Positions 1 through 6,027 of a stretch of DNA of 9,162 nt are shown here, in pieces. The DNA comes from Christensenellaceae bacterium (lineage in GTDB: Bacteria > Bacillota > Clostridia > Christensenellales > SZUA-584): the NCBI GenBank assembly GCA_012719815.1, contig JAAXZP010000034.1:1-9162 (forward strand), given 5' to 3'. A model generated the notes under the pieces. The model was not told the DNA's origin, did not search any database, and worked only from the letters and a program-made list of their open reading frames with translations. The translations under genes were made by a program, and so were the position numbers. Position 1 is the first letter of the stretch; every line of letters begins with the position of its first letter.

Positions 1-1
1 A

Positions 2-30
2 ATTATACAAGAAAAATTATCGTCCGTCAA
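2..30 (-). promoter_or_regulatory. Near-consensus sigma-70/sigma-A promoter leaving the window
   Basis: Read on the minus strand, a -35 box TTGACG (25-30, 5 of 6 to consensus) is followed by a 17-base spacer and a perfect -10 box TATAAT (2-7). The DNA on the upstream side is AT-rich, as in strong promoters. Transcription would run leftwards and start just outside the window, so the target gene is not visible. The fprA-type gene ends upstream at 103 with a hairpin between, so this is probably the promoter of the next, separate minus-strand unit. Confidence 0.7.
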
Positions 31-42
31 TAATTTTGGTAA

Positions 43-58
43 TTTATTATATAATAAA
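43..58. repeat. Perfect 16-bp AT palindrome
   Basis: TTTATTATATAATAAA is its own reverse complement. It lies between the terminator hairpin of the flavodiiron gene (58-85) and the -35 box of the outward promoter (25-30). It could be an operator just upstream of that promoter, or simply part of the AT-rich tail of the terminator. The perfect symmetry is seen; either role is inference. Confidence 0.5.
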
Positions 59-85
59 GCGGCCGGGCACACAGCGCCAGCCGCT
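58..85 (-). terminator. Probable intrinsic terminator of the flavodiiron gene
   Basis: On the minus strand, 18 bases past the stop codon, a 9-bp stem (AGCGGCTGG with CCGGCCGCT, one T-G wobble) encloses a 10-base loop. The stem is GC-rich and is followed by TTTATTATATAA, an AT-rich tail but not a clean T run. This makes it a plausible but imperfect Rho-independent terminator. Confidence 0.55.
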
Positions 86-102
86 ACACACACTACCCGA
101 TT

Positions 103-1296
103 CTATTCCATCAGCGCCTTCGCGAACGATTCGCCGTAGCGCACGCATTTTTCCTCCGCCGCCGTGTCCGGCACCCATTGGATGCGGATGCCGTCGTCCA
201 CCAGCGCAAAGCCTGCGCCGGCCAGCCTCTCGCTTATCTGCTTCACCGCCTCGCCGCTCCAGCCGTAGCTGCCGAAAGCCGCCGCTTTCTTGTTCCTGAA
301 CTTCAGGCCCTTCATCATCTCCAGCAGGCCGCCGATGGAGTATAACAGCCCGTTGTTGATGGTGGAAGAGCCCACCAGCACCGCTTTGGACTTGAATATG
401 TCGGTGATGATGTCGTTCTTGTCCTGCGTGGCCGCGTTATGCAGCTTGAGCGTCACCGTCGGGTCCACGTTCTGGATCCCCCGCGCGATCGCCTCCGCCA
501 TCTTGCGCGTGGATTCCCACATGCTGTCGAACACCAGCGTGATCTGGTTCTCCTGGTAACCATCCGCCCAGATAAGGTACTGCTTGACGATCTGGGTCGG
601 GTCGTCGCGCCATATCACGCCGTGACTGGGGCAGATCATGCTGACCGGCAGGTTCAGCGCCAGCACTTCCTGTATCTTCTTGGTCACCAGCGGCGAGAAA
701 GGCGTCAGTATGTTGGCGTAGTACTTCAGCGCTTCGTGATACAGCTCCGCCTGGTCCACCAGGTCGTTATACAGCAGTTCTGTCGCAAAGTGCTGGCCGA
801 ACGCGTCGTTGGAGAACAGCACGTTTTCGCCTGTCATGTAGACGAACATAGAATCCGGCCAATGCAGCATCGGAGCTTCCACGAACACCAGGCTGGTCTC
901 CCCCAGGCTCAAAGTATCCCCCGTCTTTACCGTCACGAAATTCCAGTCCTCGTGATAGTGCCCTTTCAGTATTTTCGCGCCGTTTGCGGTACAGTATATC
1001 GGTTTGTCCGGTATCTCGCGCATCAGCTCGGCCAGCGCGCCGCTGTGGTCCACCTCCGCGTGGTTCGCGATGATGTAGTCGATTTCGTTTAAGTCGATCT
1101 CCTCTTTCAGGCGGGTTACAAACTCCTTGTCGTACGGCAGCCATACCGTGTCGATCAGCGCCGTCTTCTCATCCCGCACCAGATAGGAATTATACGAAGA
1201 TGCCTTGTGAGTGGAGTATTCGTCGCCGTGGAACTTCCTTAATGTCCAGTCCACCTTGCCTACCCATGTGATCCTGTCCGTCAGCTTTTTCCCCAT
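103..1296 (-). CDS. fprA: FprA-type flavodiiron protein (A-type flavoprotein)
   Basis: Flavodiiron proteins reduce O2 to water and/or NO to N2O in the cytoplasm of anaerobes, taking electrons from rubredoxin or a similar carrier. The N-terminal metallo-beta-lactamase-like half carries the whole diiron ligand set: HAEVDH (H79, E81, D83, H84), LHWPDS (H145), NDAFGQH (D164) and CPSHG (H225), numbered from the ATG. The C-terminal half, from about residue 252, is a flavodoxin domain with the FMN phosphate loop FDSMWESTRKMAEA. At 397 residues it is a basic class A enzyme with no fused rubredoxin or flavin reductase, so it needs an external donor. An in-frame GTG lies two codons upstream at 1302. 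The ATG at 1296 is preferred because AGGAG sits 8 bases before it but only 2 bases before the GTG. The NO versus O2 preference cannot be read from the sequence. fprA is a family-level name. Confidence 0.95.
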   Translation of the reverse strand: MGKKLTDRITWVGKVDWTLRKFHGDEYSTHKASSYNSYLVRDEKTALIDTVWLPYDKEFVTRLKEEIDLNEIDYIIANHAEVDHSGALAELMREIPDKPIYCTANGAKILKGHYHEDWNFVTVKTGDTLSLGETSLVFVEAPMLHWPDSMFVYMTGENVLFSNDAFGQHFATELLYNDLVDQAELYHEALKYYANILTPFSPLVTKKIQEVLALNLPVSMICPSHGVIWRDDPTQIVKQYLIWADGYQENQITLVFDSMWESTRKMAEAIARGIQNVDPTVTLKLHNAATQDKNDIITDIFKSKAVLVGSSTINNGLLYSIGGLLEMMKGLKFRNKKAAAFGSYGWSGEAVKQISERLAGAGFALVDDGIRIQWVPDTAAEEKCVRYGESFAKALME

Positions 1297-1320
1297 AGTC
1301 ACCTCTCCTCTCTCATTGGT

Positions 1321-1336
1321 CAGCGCGAAAACGCTG
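1321..1336 (-). other. Small leader hairpin before the fprA ribosome site
   Basis: On the minus strand, CAGCG-TTTTCG-CGCTG forms a 5-bp stem with a 6-base loop a few bases upstream of the GAGAGGAG ribosome-binding region. It has no T run, so it is not a terminator. It may stabilise the mRNA or be chance. Confidence 0.25.
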
Positions 1337-1369
1337 CCCTCATCTGTTCTTCATGCTTGGCTAATGTTT

Positions 1370-1410
1370 TTTCAGGTTCATATTACCATAAAGGGTATAG
1401 GTTTGTCGTT
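1370..1410 (-). promoter_or_regulatory. Weak candidate promoter for fprA
   Basis: On the minus strand, the sequence between the gdhA terminator and fprA contains TATGGTAATAT. This is a TAATAT -10-like hexamer preceded by TGG, which fits an extended -10 element. A poor -35 match (ACGACA, 18 bases upstream) precedes it. Because gdhA appears to terminate upstream, fprA should have its own promoter in this roughly 130-bp gap. The exact position is only a best guess. Confidence 0.3.
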
Positions 1411-1430
1411 GCAACCGCAACAATTTTAAC

Positions 1431-1462
1431 AAAAAAGGCTGCTCTCCCAAGAAAGCAGCCTT
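1431..1462 (-). terminator. Intrinsic terminator of gdhA
   Basis: Beginning 16 bases after the gdhA stop codon, the minus strand has a perfect 9-bp stem, AAGGCTGCT with AGCAGCCTT (arms 1454-1462 and 1435-1443). A 10-base loop lies between the arms. The second arm runs straight into a T tract (1431-1436 on the complement). This is a classic Rho-independent terminator and separates gdhA from fprA. Confidence 0.85.
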
Positions 1463-1478
1463 ATCGCCGGAAGATCTA

Positions 1479-2831
1479 TCAGACCACGCCCTGCTGCATC
1501 ATCGCTTCCGCAACCTTCTGGACGCCCGCGATGTTCGCGCCCCCCACATAGTTGCCCGGGCGGTCGTATTCCTTGGCCGCCTCGTCCGCAGCGTGGAAAA
1601 TGTTGACCATAATGTTTTTCAGCTTGGCGTCCACTTCTTCCAACGTCCACATATAGCGCTGGCTGTTCTGGCTCATCTCCAGAGCGGAGGTGGCTACGCC
1701 TCCCGCGTTGGCCGCCTTGCCGGGCCCGAACAGCACGCCGCTCTCCAGGAAGATGTCCGTCGCCTCGATGGTAGACGGCATGTTTGCGCCCTCTCCCACC
1801 GCGATGCAGCCGTTTTTCACCAGCGTCCTGGCCGCCGCCGCGTCGATCTCGTTCTGCGTGGCGCAGGGCAGCGCGATGTCGCACGGGATATTCCAGATTC
1901 CCAGGCAGCCTTCGGTATACGTCGCGTGCGGATGCGCCTTCACATACTCGCTGATGCGCTGGCGGTTCACCTCTTTGATTTCCTTGATGGTGTCAAGGTC
2001 CACGCCGTTCGGGTCGAAAATAAAGCCGTTGGAATCGCTCATGGCGATAACCTTCGCGCCCATCGACGTCGCTTTCTCGTGCGCGTAGATCGCCACATTG
2101 CCCGAGCCGGATATCACAACCTTCTTGCCGTCGAAGCTGCCCTTGCCGTTAGCGCGCAGCATCTCATCCACAAAGTATATGAGGCCGTAGCCGGTCGCTT
2201 CCTTACGAACCAGGCTGCCGCCGTATGCCAATCCCTTGCCTGTCAAAACGCCGGTATACTGCCCTGTCAGGCGCTTATACTGGCCGTACAGATAGCCGAT
2301 TTCGCGGGCGCCCACGCCGATATCGCCTGCGGGAACGTCGACGTCCGCGCCGATATGCCTGTATAGCTCCGTCATGAAGCTCTGGCAGAAGCGCATCACT
2401 TCGTTGTCCGACTTGCCCTTGGGGTCAAAATCGCTACCGCCCTTGCCGCCGCCGATGGGAAGTCCGGTCAGCGAGTTCTTGAGTATCTGCTCAAAGCCCA
2501 GGAACTTGATGATACCGAGGTTCACCGACGGATGGAACCTCAGGCCGCCCTTGTAAGGCCCTATCGCGCTGTTGAACTGGACGCGGAAACCGCGGTTCAC
2601 CTGCACGCGGCCCATGTCGTCCACCCACGGTACGCGGAATATCACGACACGCTCCGGCTCCGCAAACCGCTCGAGCAGGTTGGCTTCGATATATTCGGGA
2701 TGCCGCTCTATCACCAGCTCCAGCGAGCTCATGATCTCTTTTGCAGCCTGATGAAACTCCAGCTCGCCCGGATTCTTGGCAATCAGTTTCTCCAGTACCG
2801 ACGAAACATATTGTTGTGCTGACATTGTCAT
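1479..2831 (-). CDS. gdhA: NADP-type glutamate dehydrogenase, hexameric
   Basis: Interconverts 2-oxoglutarate plus ammonium and L-glutamate with NAD(P)H in the cytoplasm, linking nitrogen assimilation to the TCA intermediates. The 450-residue length is typical of small hexameric bacterial enzymes. Visible landmarks are the substrate-binding region GPYKGGLRFHPSVN (K94), the catalytic-lysine motif PIGGGKGGSDFDPKG (K130), the catalytic aspartate in PAGDIGVGAREIGY (D170), and the Rossmann loop SGSGNVA (about 241-247) followed by SDSNG (265-269). SDSNG resembles the NADP-preferring group, but cofactor preference is inferred. The first ATG (2831) is preferred over the second in-frame ATG (2825) because AGGGG lies 12 bases before the first and 18 before the second. 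The gene is monocistronic, with its own promoter and terminator, and is divergent from the short-chain dehydrogenase. Confidence 0.97.
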   Translation of the reverse strand: MTMSAQQYVSSVLEKLIAKNPGELEFHQAAKEIMSSLELVIERHPEYIEANLLERFAEPERVVIFRVPWVDDMGRVQVNRGFRVQFNSAIGPYKGGLRFHPSVNLGIIKFLGFEQILKNSLTGLPIGGGKGGSDFDPKGKSDNEVMRFCQSFMTELYRHIGADVDVPAGDIGVGAREIGYLYGQYKRLTGQYTGVLTGKGLAYGGSLVRKEATGYGLIYFVDEMLRANGKGSFDGKKVVISGSGNVAIYAHEKATSMGAKVIAMSDSNGFIFDPNGVDLDTIKEIKEVNRQRISEYVKAHPHATYTEGCLGIWNIPCDIALPCATQNEIDAAAARTLVKNGCIAVGEGANMPSTIEATDIFLESGVLFGPGKAANAGGVATSALEMSQNSQRYMWTLEEVDAKLKNIMVNIFHAADEAAKEYDRPGNYVGGANIAGVQKVAEAMMQQGVV

Positions 2832-2891
2832 TATATATCAATTCCCCTTCTATATAAAAAGTTAAAAAATGGCATCCGCTACTACTAATTA

Positions 2892-2920
2892 AGTGTAACA
2901 CAAACCATTTATTATGTAAA
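2892..2920 (-). promoter_or_regulatory. Promoter of gdhA
   Basis: On the minus strand, TTTACA (2915-2920, 5 of 6 to the -35 consensus) is followed by exactly 17 bases and then TACACT (2892-2897, 4 of 6). The -10 is preceded by TGT, an extended -10 signature that compensates for the weaker hexamer. Transcription would start near 2885, giving a leader of about 55 bases before the ATG. Confidence 0.55.
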
Positions 2921-2935
2921 TAAAAAAATGCGCGA

Positions 2936-2967
2936 TTTTGCAATTTTGTTTTTTCACAATTGCAAAA
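2936..2967. repeat. Inverted repeat upstream of the dehydrogenase gene, operator-like
   Basis: TTTTGCAATT (2936-2945) and AATTGCAAAA (2958-2967) are perfect 10-bp inverted arms around a 12-base AT-rich spacer. CGA and TCG flank the pair with a two-base offset. The right arm overlaps the -35 box proposed for the plus-strand gene, and the left arm lies 16 bases upstream of the gdhA -35. A dimeric regulator bound here could act on both genes; that is inference. Confidence 0.5.
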
Positions 2968-2988
2968 AATCGAATAAATCCGTATATA
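2960..2988 (+). promoter_or_regulatory. Candidate promoter of the short-chain dehydrogenase
   Basis: TTGCAA (2960-2965) and TATATA (2983-2988) are separated by 17 bases. Each hexamer matches the sigma-A consensus at 4 of 6 positions. Transcription would start near 2995, about 35 bases before the chosen ATG. It is the best pair in the gap but not a strong one. Confidence 0.4.
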
Positions 2989-3029
2989 TCTGGCAAGAAT
3001 ACTGCCAAAAAGGAAAGGACAGAGCTTGC

Positions 3030-3881
3030 ATGAATCAATTTAACTTCCCGCCTCAGCATCAGCCGCCGCCGGGCCGCGAATTTGAAATGCAGCCGAGGCC
3101 CATCTACGACGACCCGGAATACAGAGCCGGCGGAAAGCTTACGGGCAAAACGGCGATCATCACCGGCGGAGACAGCGGCATCGGGCGCGCGGTCGCCGTG
3201 GCTTTCGCGAAAGAAGGCGCTGACGTGATGGTCGTCTACCTGCTCGCCAACAAGGACGCGTCTGAGACAAAGGCTGCGGTAGAGAGCTACGGCCGGCGCT
3301 GCGAGACGGTACGCGCAGACCTTCGACAGGAGCCGGAAGCATACCGCGTGGTCAACGAAGCCATGGGTCTCTTCGGCCATATTGACGTGCTGGTGAACAA
3401 CATCGCGGTACAGGTGCCGCAGAACAGCCTGACCGATATCAGCGCGGAACAGCTGGAAGATACGTTCCGCACCAACGTGTTCTCGTATTTCTACATGACC
3501 AAGGCGGCCTTGCCGCATCTGAAGCCGGGCGCGTCCATCATAAACACGACGTCCGTCACCGCCTACAAGGGCTCAGAGGCCCTGCTTGATTATTCATCGT
3601 CCAAGGGTGCCGTGGTGTCGCTGACGCGCTCATTGTCCATGTCGCTGGTGAAAAACGGCATCCGCGTCAACGCCGTAGCGCCGGGTCCGGTATGGACGCC
3701 GCTGATCGTGTCCAGCTTCTCACCGGAAAAGGTGGCGGAGTTCGGCAAAAACGTGCCCATGCAGCGCGCCGCACAGCCGGCGGAACTCGCCCCCGCATAT
3801 GTATTCCTGGCGTGCGCGGATTCCAGCTACATGTCCGGCCAGGTGCTGCATTTAAACGGCGGCGTCATCGTGGATTCGTAG
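3030..3881 (+). CDS. SDR-family oxidoreductase, YghA/general-stress type
   Basis: A classical short-chain dehydrogenase/reductase, cytoplasmic and NAD(P)(H)-dependent; the substrate is unknown. Within 283 residues it shows the cofactor loop TGGDSGIG (45-52), VNNIA (about 122-126), and the catalytic tetrad N149 (RTN), S175 (INTTS), and Y188 and K192 (YSSSK). The C-terminal half has the usual VNAVAPGPVWTPL. The roughly 38-residue N-terminal extension with PPQHQPPPGREFEMQPRP is typical of the subgroup containing YghA and Bacillus general stress proteins, often annotated as glucose 1-dehydrogenase-like. An earlier in-frame ATG at 2928 is rejected because its extra 34 codons are AT-rich, lie over the promoter region and have no ribosome site. 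The ATG at 3030 has AGGAAAGGA just upstream (3011-3019). The gene stands alone, divergent from gdhA. Confidence 0.93.
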   Translation: MNQFNFPPQHQPPPGREFEMQPRPIYDDPEYRAGGKLTGKTAIITGGDSGIGRAVAVAFAKEGADVMVVYLLANKDASETKAAVESYGRRCETVRADLRQEPEAYRVVNEAMGLFGHIDVLVNNIAVQVPQNSLTDISAEQLEDTFRTNVFSYFYMTKAALPHLKPGASIINTTSVTAYKGSEALLDYSSSKGAVVSLTRSLSMSLVKNGIRVNAVAPGPVWTPLIVSSFSPEKVAEFGKNVPMQRAAQPAELAPAYVFLACADSSYMSGQVLHLNGGVIVDS

Positions 3882-3942
3882 GCATACGCTTTTCTGCCGT
3901 CAATGAATTTGCCCCAGGGTCTCCCTTTTGTGCATAACCGCA

Positions 3943-3994
3943 CAGCGCCCAAAAGCGAGCATAACGCCTCTGCTTTTGGGCTGCTGCTATTTTT
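3943..3994 (+). terminator. Intrinsic terminator of the short-chain dehydrogenase
   Basis: GCCCAAAAGC (3947-3956) pairs perfectly with GCTTTTGGGC (3972-3981). The stem extends by CAGC/GCTG (3943-3946, 3983-3986) past a single bulged T, and TTTTT follows at 3990-3994. There is no matching A tract on the left side, so it works for plus-strand transcripts only. Confidence 0.8.
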
Positions 3995-4008
3995 GCCAGA
4001 TGCAATCC

Positions 4009-4536
4009 CTAAGCATTTATATACGCGAGAATAGGCTTTAAGTATTGCCTGTCCGTCCAGTCGCATCGTTGCTCAAACGCTTCCATCAAGGCAGCTTCCC
4101 AAGGCTCGTAGGCAGAAGGCTCCTTTTTGGCCACAGCCTTTTGCAGCATTGTGCATAGCGTTCTGTCCCGAAAACTCATCGCGCTCAAGTCCCAGGCGCC
4201 GCGGCAGTAAAAACACCGGATGCCCGACAGCCCGCCTTTAAAATTATGGGAACATATCTGCTGAAACGCTTCCTGCGTGTAAGGCGAAGCCCCCACGCAA
4301 AAAACCGCAATCTTCTTGTCCTTTAGCTGCTCTATATTCTTTTTCAGAAACGACAAGCCCAATATGCCGGAAGCATAAATGCCCCCGCCCAGAATGATCG
4401 TATCGTATTGCTGAAGCTGAGATGTTTTTGCTCTATCCGTTTCCAGGCAGTCAAAGCCGGTTTCTTCAGCGAGCCAGTGCGCGTATTTTTTGGTTGCACC
4501 ATATTTGGATTGATATAGAATGATTCCTTTCGACAT
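4009..4536 (-). CDS. Flavodoxin-domain protein (HemG-like)
   Basis: A 175-residue cytoplasmic protein with a flavodoxin fold, expected to bind FMN non-covalently. The phosphate-binding loop is YQSKYGATKKYA (about 8-19). It is followed by the strand/loop DTIILGGGIYASG (about 45-57), which lines the flavin, and IAVFCVGASPY (about 75-85). The C-terminal segment CFYCRGAWDLSAMSFRDR, with TLCTMLQKAVAKK after it, is characteristic of the family annotated as flavodoxin or menaquinone-dependent protoporphyrinogen-oxidase-like. No haem genes are nearby, so that reaction is not supported; an electron carrier or small oxidoreductase role is as likely. The ATG has a strong purine-rich site (GAGGGGG) about 6 bases upstream. 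Its redox partner is unknown; the flavodiiron protein in the same window is only a possibility. Confidence 0.88.
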   Translation of the reverse strand: MSKGIILYQSKYGATKKYAHWLAEETGFDCLETDRAKTSQLQQYDTIILGGGIYASGILGLSFLKKNIEQLKDKKIAVFCVGASPYTQEAFQQICSHNFKGGLSGIRCFYCRGAWDLSAMSFRDRTLCTMLQKAVAKKEPSAYEPWEAALMEAFEQRCDWTDRQYLKPILAYINA

Positions 4537-4597
4537 GGCAGCCCCCTCATAACAGTTTCAATAAGACCCTGGTGCTTTCCCGAAGCAAATACACCAC

Positions 4598-4626
4598 ATT
4601 ATACCGCATATGAGCAAATATGTAAT
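4598..4626 (-). promoter_or_regulatory. Promoter of the flavodoxin-domain gene
   Basis: On the minus strand, ATTACA (4621-4626, 4 of 6 to the -35 consensus) lies 17 bases before a perfect TATAAT (4598-4603). Transcription would start near 4591, leaving a leader of about 55 bases. The promoter begins right after the terminator of the upstream synthase gene, so the two genes are separate units. Confidence 0.65.
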
Positions 4627-4629
4627 CCC

Positions 4630-4661
4630 AAAAATAAGACGGCATGCTTTAAGTCATGCCG
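4630..4661 (-). terminator. Intrinsic terminator of the alpha-oxoamine synthase gene
   Basis: On the minus strand, 29 bases past the stop codon, CGGCATG and CATGCCG (arms 4655-4661 and 4640-4646) form a perfect 7-bp stem with an 8-base loop. TCTTATTTTT follows. The T tract is interrupted, but the position and GC-rich stem make a Rho-independent terminator likely. Confidence 0.7.
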
Positions 4662-4690
4662 CCAAGAAGACTTTAACAAACCGCTCTGTA

Positions 4691-5869
4691 TCAATACAGC
4701 TTTGCCCATACGCGCTTGAACGCTTCCACAGCGGTATCCATCTGTTCGCGCGTGTGCGTCGCGGTATAGCTTGTCCGCAGCATGCACTCGCCTTCGTTGA
4801 CGGCGGGCGGTATCACGGGGTTCACGTACACGCCCTCCTCAAACAGCAGCTTGGTCGCCAAAAACGTGCGATGCATCTCGTAGGTATACACCGGGATAAT
4901 GGCTGTCTTCCCTTCGATGATGGGGATGCCCGCTTCCTTCAGCCGGGCGCGCATGTAATTGGAGATGTCGATCAGCGCCTTCTGCCTCTCGGGCTCCTCC
5001 TGCATGATGCGCAGCGCCTCGCGGGCCGCCGCCACGTTGGCCGGGGGTATCGACGCGCTGAATATGAACGGCCGCGAGCGGTGCTTGATGTAGTCGATTA
5101 CCGGCGCGGAAGCCGCCACGCAGCCGCCCAGCGACGCCAGCGACTTGGAGAACGTGGTCATGATGATATCCACTTCATCCGTGAGCCCGTAGTACGCCGC
5201 GGTGCCCCGGCCGCAGTCGCCGATCATGCCTACGCCGTGCGCGTCGTCCACCATCACGCGCGCGTTATATTTCTTCGCCAGCTCCACGATTTTGGGCAGG
5301 TTGGCGATATCGCCGCTCATGCTGAACACGCCGTCCGTGATGATCAGCTTGCCGGCTTCCTCGGGCAGCCGGGCCAGCCGCTCTTCCAGGCTCGCCATGT
5401 CGTTATGGTCGTACTTGAGCACTTTTTTCGCGAAAGACAGGCGGCACGCGTCGATGATGCTCGCGTGGTTTTCCGCATCGTTGATGATGTAGTCGTGACG
5501 CCCCACCACCGCGGTGATAACCCCCAGGTTGGTCTGGAAGCCGGTGGAGAACGTGAGCGCGGCTTCCTTGCCGAAGAACTCGGCGAGCTCCGCCTCCAGC
5601 TGTTCGTGCAGTTTCAGCGTACCGTTCAGAAAGCGCGATCCGGAGCAGCCCGTTCCATACTGTTCCAGCGCTTCGGCGGCCGCCTTCTTGGTGCGCGGGT
5701 CATTGGTGAGGCCCATATAGTTGTTCGAACCGATCATGATGATGCGCCGCCCGTCCATCACTACTTCGGTGTCCTGCGCCGTGTGCAGTGCATGGAAATA
5801 AGGATAAAGTCCGGACGCGATGGCGTCCCTTGCCTCGGTAAAGTTATAGCATTTTTCAAAAATATCCAC
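4691..5869 (-). CDS. PLP-dependent alpha-oxoamine synthase, serine palmitoyltransferase/KBL-like
   Basis: A fold-type I PLP enzyme of the alpha-oxoamine synthase family, which condenses an amino acid with an acyl-CoA (serine palmitoyltransferase, KBL, AONS, ALAS). From the GTG start (393 residues) the landmarks are GSNNYMGLT (about 47-55), GSGCSGSRFLNGT-like (about 72-84), ALTFSTGFQTN (about 104-114), the PLP-stacking histidine in NDAENHAS (H135), VDDAHGVG (D208, H211), and the Schiff-base lysine in TTFSKSLASLGG (K242). SRFLNGTLKLH and FSTGFQTN resemble bacterial serine palmitoyltransferases more than KBL. No threonine dehydrogenase, biotin or sphingolipid gene is next door, so the substrate is unresolved. 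Two starts compete: TTG at 5887 (GGAG 11 bases upstream) and GTG at 5869 (GGGGG 8 bases upstream). GTG is preferred because MDIFEKCYNFTEA fits the family N-terminus as I recall it and a promoter starts transcripts near 5901. Confidence 0.88.
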   Translation of the reverse strand: MDIFEKCYNFTEARDAIASGLYPYFHALHTAQDTEVVMDGRRIIMIGSNNYMGLTNDPRTKKAAAEALEQYGTGCSGSRFLNGTLKLHEQLEAELAEFFGKEAALTFSTGFQTNLGVITAVVGRHDYIINDAENHASIIDACRLSFAKKVLKYDHNDMASLEERLARLPEEAGKLIITDGVFSMSGDIANLPKIVELAKKYNARVMVDDAHGVGMIGDCGRGTAAYYGLTDEVDIIMTTFSKSLASLGGCVAASAPVIDYIKHRSRPFIFSASIPPANVAAAREALRIMQEEPERQKALIDISNYMRARLKEAGIPIIEGKTAIIPVYTYEMHRTFLATKLLFEEGVYVNPVIPPAVNEGECMLRTSYTATHTREQMDTAVEAFKRVWAKLY

Positions 5870-5883
5870 GTTGGTATCCCCCG

Positions 5884-5905
5884 CCAAATTAATTTGGACT
5901 CCAAA
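5884..5905. repeat. Two overlapping palindromes at the synthase start
   Basis: CCAAATTAATTTGG (5884-5897) is a perfect 14-bp palindrome. It overlaps TTTGGACTCCAAA (5893-5905), which has perfect 6-bp arms around one central base. The block therefore reads CCAAA, TTTGG, CCAAA in 22 bp and covers the predicted transcription start, the GGAG motif and the alternative TTG start. It is placed like an operator; in RNA the two hairpins would be mutually exclusive. Confidence 0.6.
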
Positions 5906-5907
5906 CT

Positions 5908-5936
5908 AGTATACAGCCCAAGCGTGCATCTCACAA
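5908..5936 (-). promoter_or_regulatory. Proximal promoter of the synthase gene
   Basis: On the minus strand, TTGTGA (5931-5936, 4 of 6) and TATACT (5908-5913, 5 of 6) are separated by 17 bases. Initiation would fall near 5901, inside the palindrome block. The GGAG at 5899-5902 would then sit at the very 5' end of the mRNA, which favours the downstream GTG as the real start codon. Confidence 0.5.
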
Positions 5937-5959
5937 GCCTTTTTCGCAATTTACCAATG

Positions 5960-5988
5960 ATTATAGCCATAAACCATGATATTTTACA
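5960..5988 (-). promoter_or_regulatory. Possible distal promoter of the synthase gene
   Basis: A perfect TATAAT occurs on the minus strand at 5960-5965. The hexamer 17 bases upstream (TGTAAA, 5983-5988) matches the -35 consensus at only 3 of 6 positions. It may be a second, weaker start site or a chance AT-rich match. Confidence 0.3.
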
Positions 5989-6027
5989 TTTGAACCGCCC
6001 CATGTGGTGGCAATCGGGCCCGAAATA

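Noticed and set aside
439..1092. A 217-codon plus-strand open frame inside the flavodiiron gene
   Set aside because: It is antisense to conserved diiron-ligand codons, with low-complexity composition and no start signals.
1297..1302. GTG start two codons upstream for the flavodiiron protein
   Set aside because: The AGGAG site is only 2 bases from the GTG but 8 from the ATG at 1296.
1321..1336. Hairpin before fprA as an attenuator or riboswitch
   Set aside because: It has a 5-bp stem with no T run and no alternative pairing or recognisable aptamer; too little to call a riboswitch.
2928..3029. N-terminal extension of the short-chain dehydrogenase from an earlier ATG
   Set aside because: The extra 34 codons are AT-rich, contain the inverted repeat and promoter candidates, and have no Shine-Dalgarno sequence before the ATG. 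The ATG at 3030 has a good one.
2889..3518. A 209-codon minus-strand open frame over the short-chain dehydrogenase and the divergent promoter region
   Set aside because: It runs antisense through the SDR catalytic motifs and into the AT-rich promoter region, with no recognisable domain.
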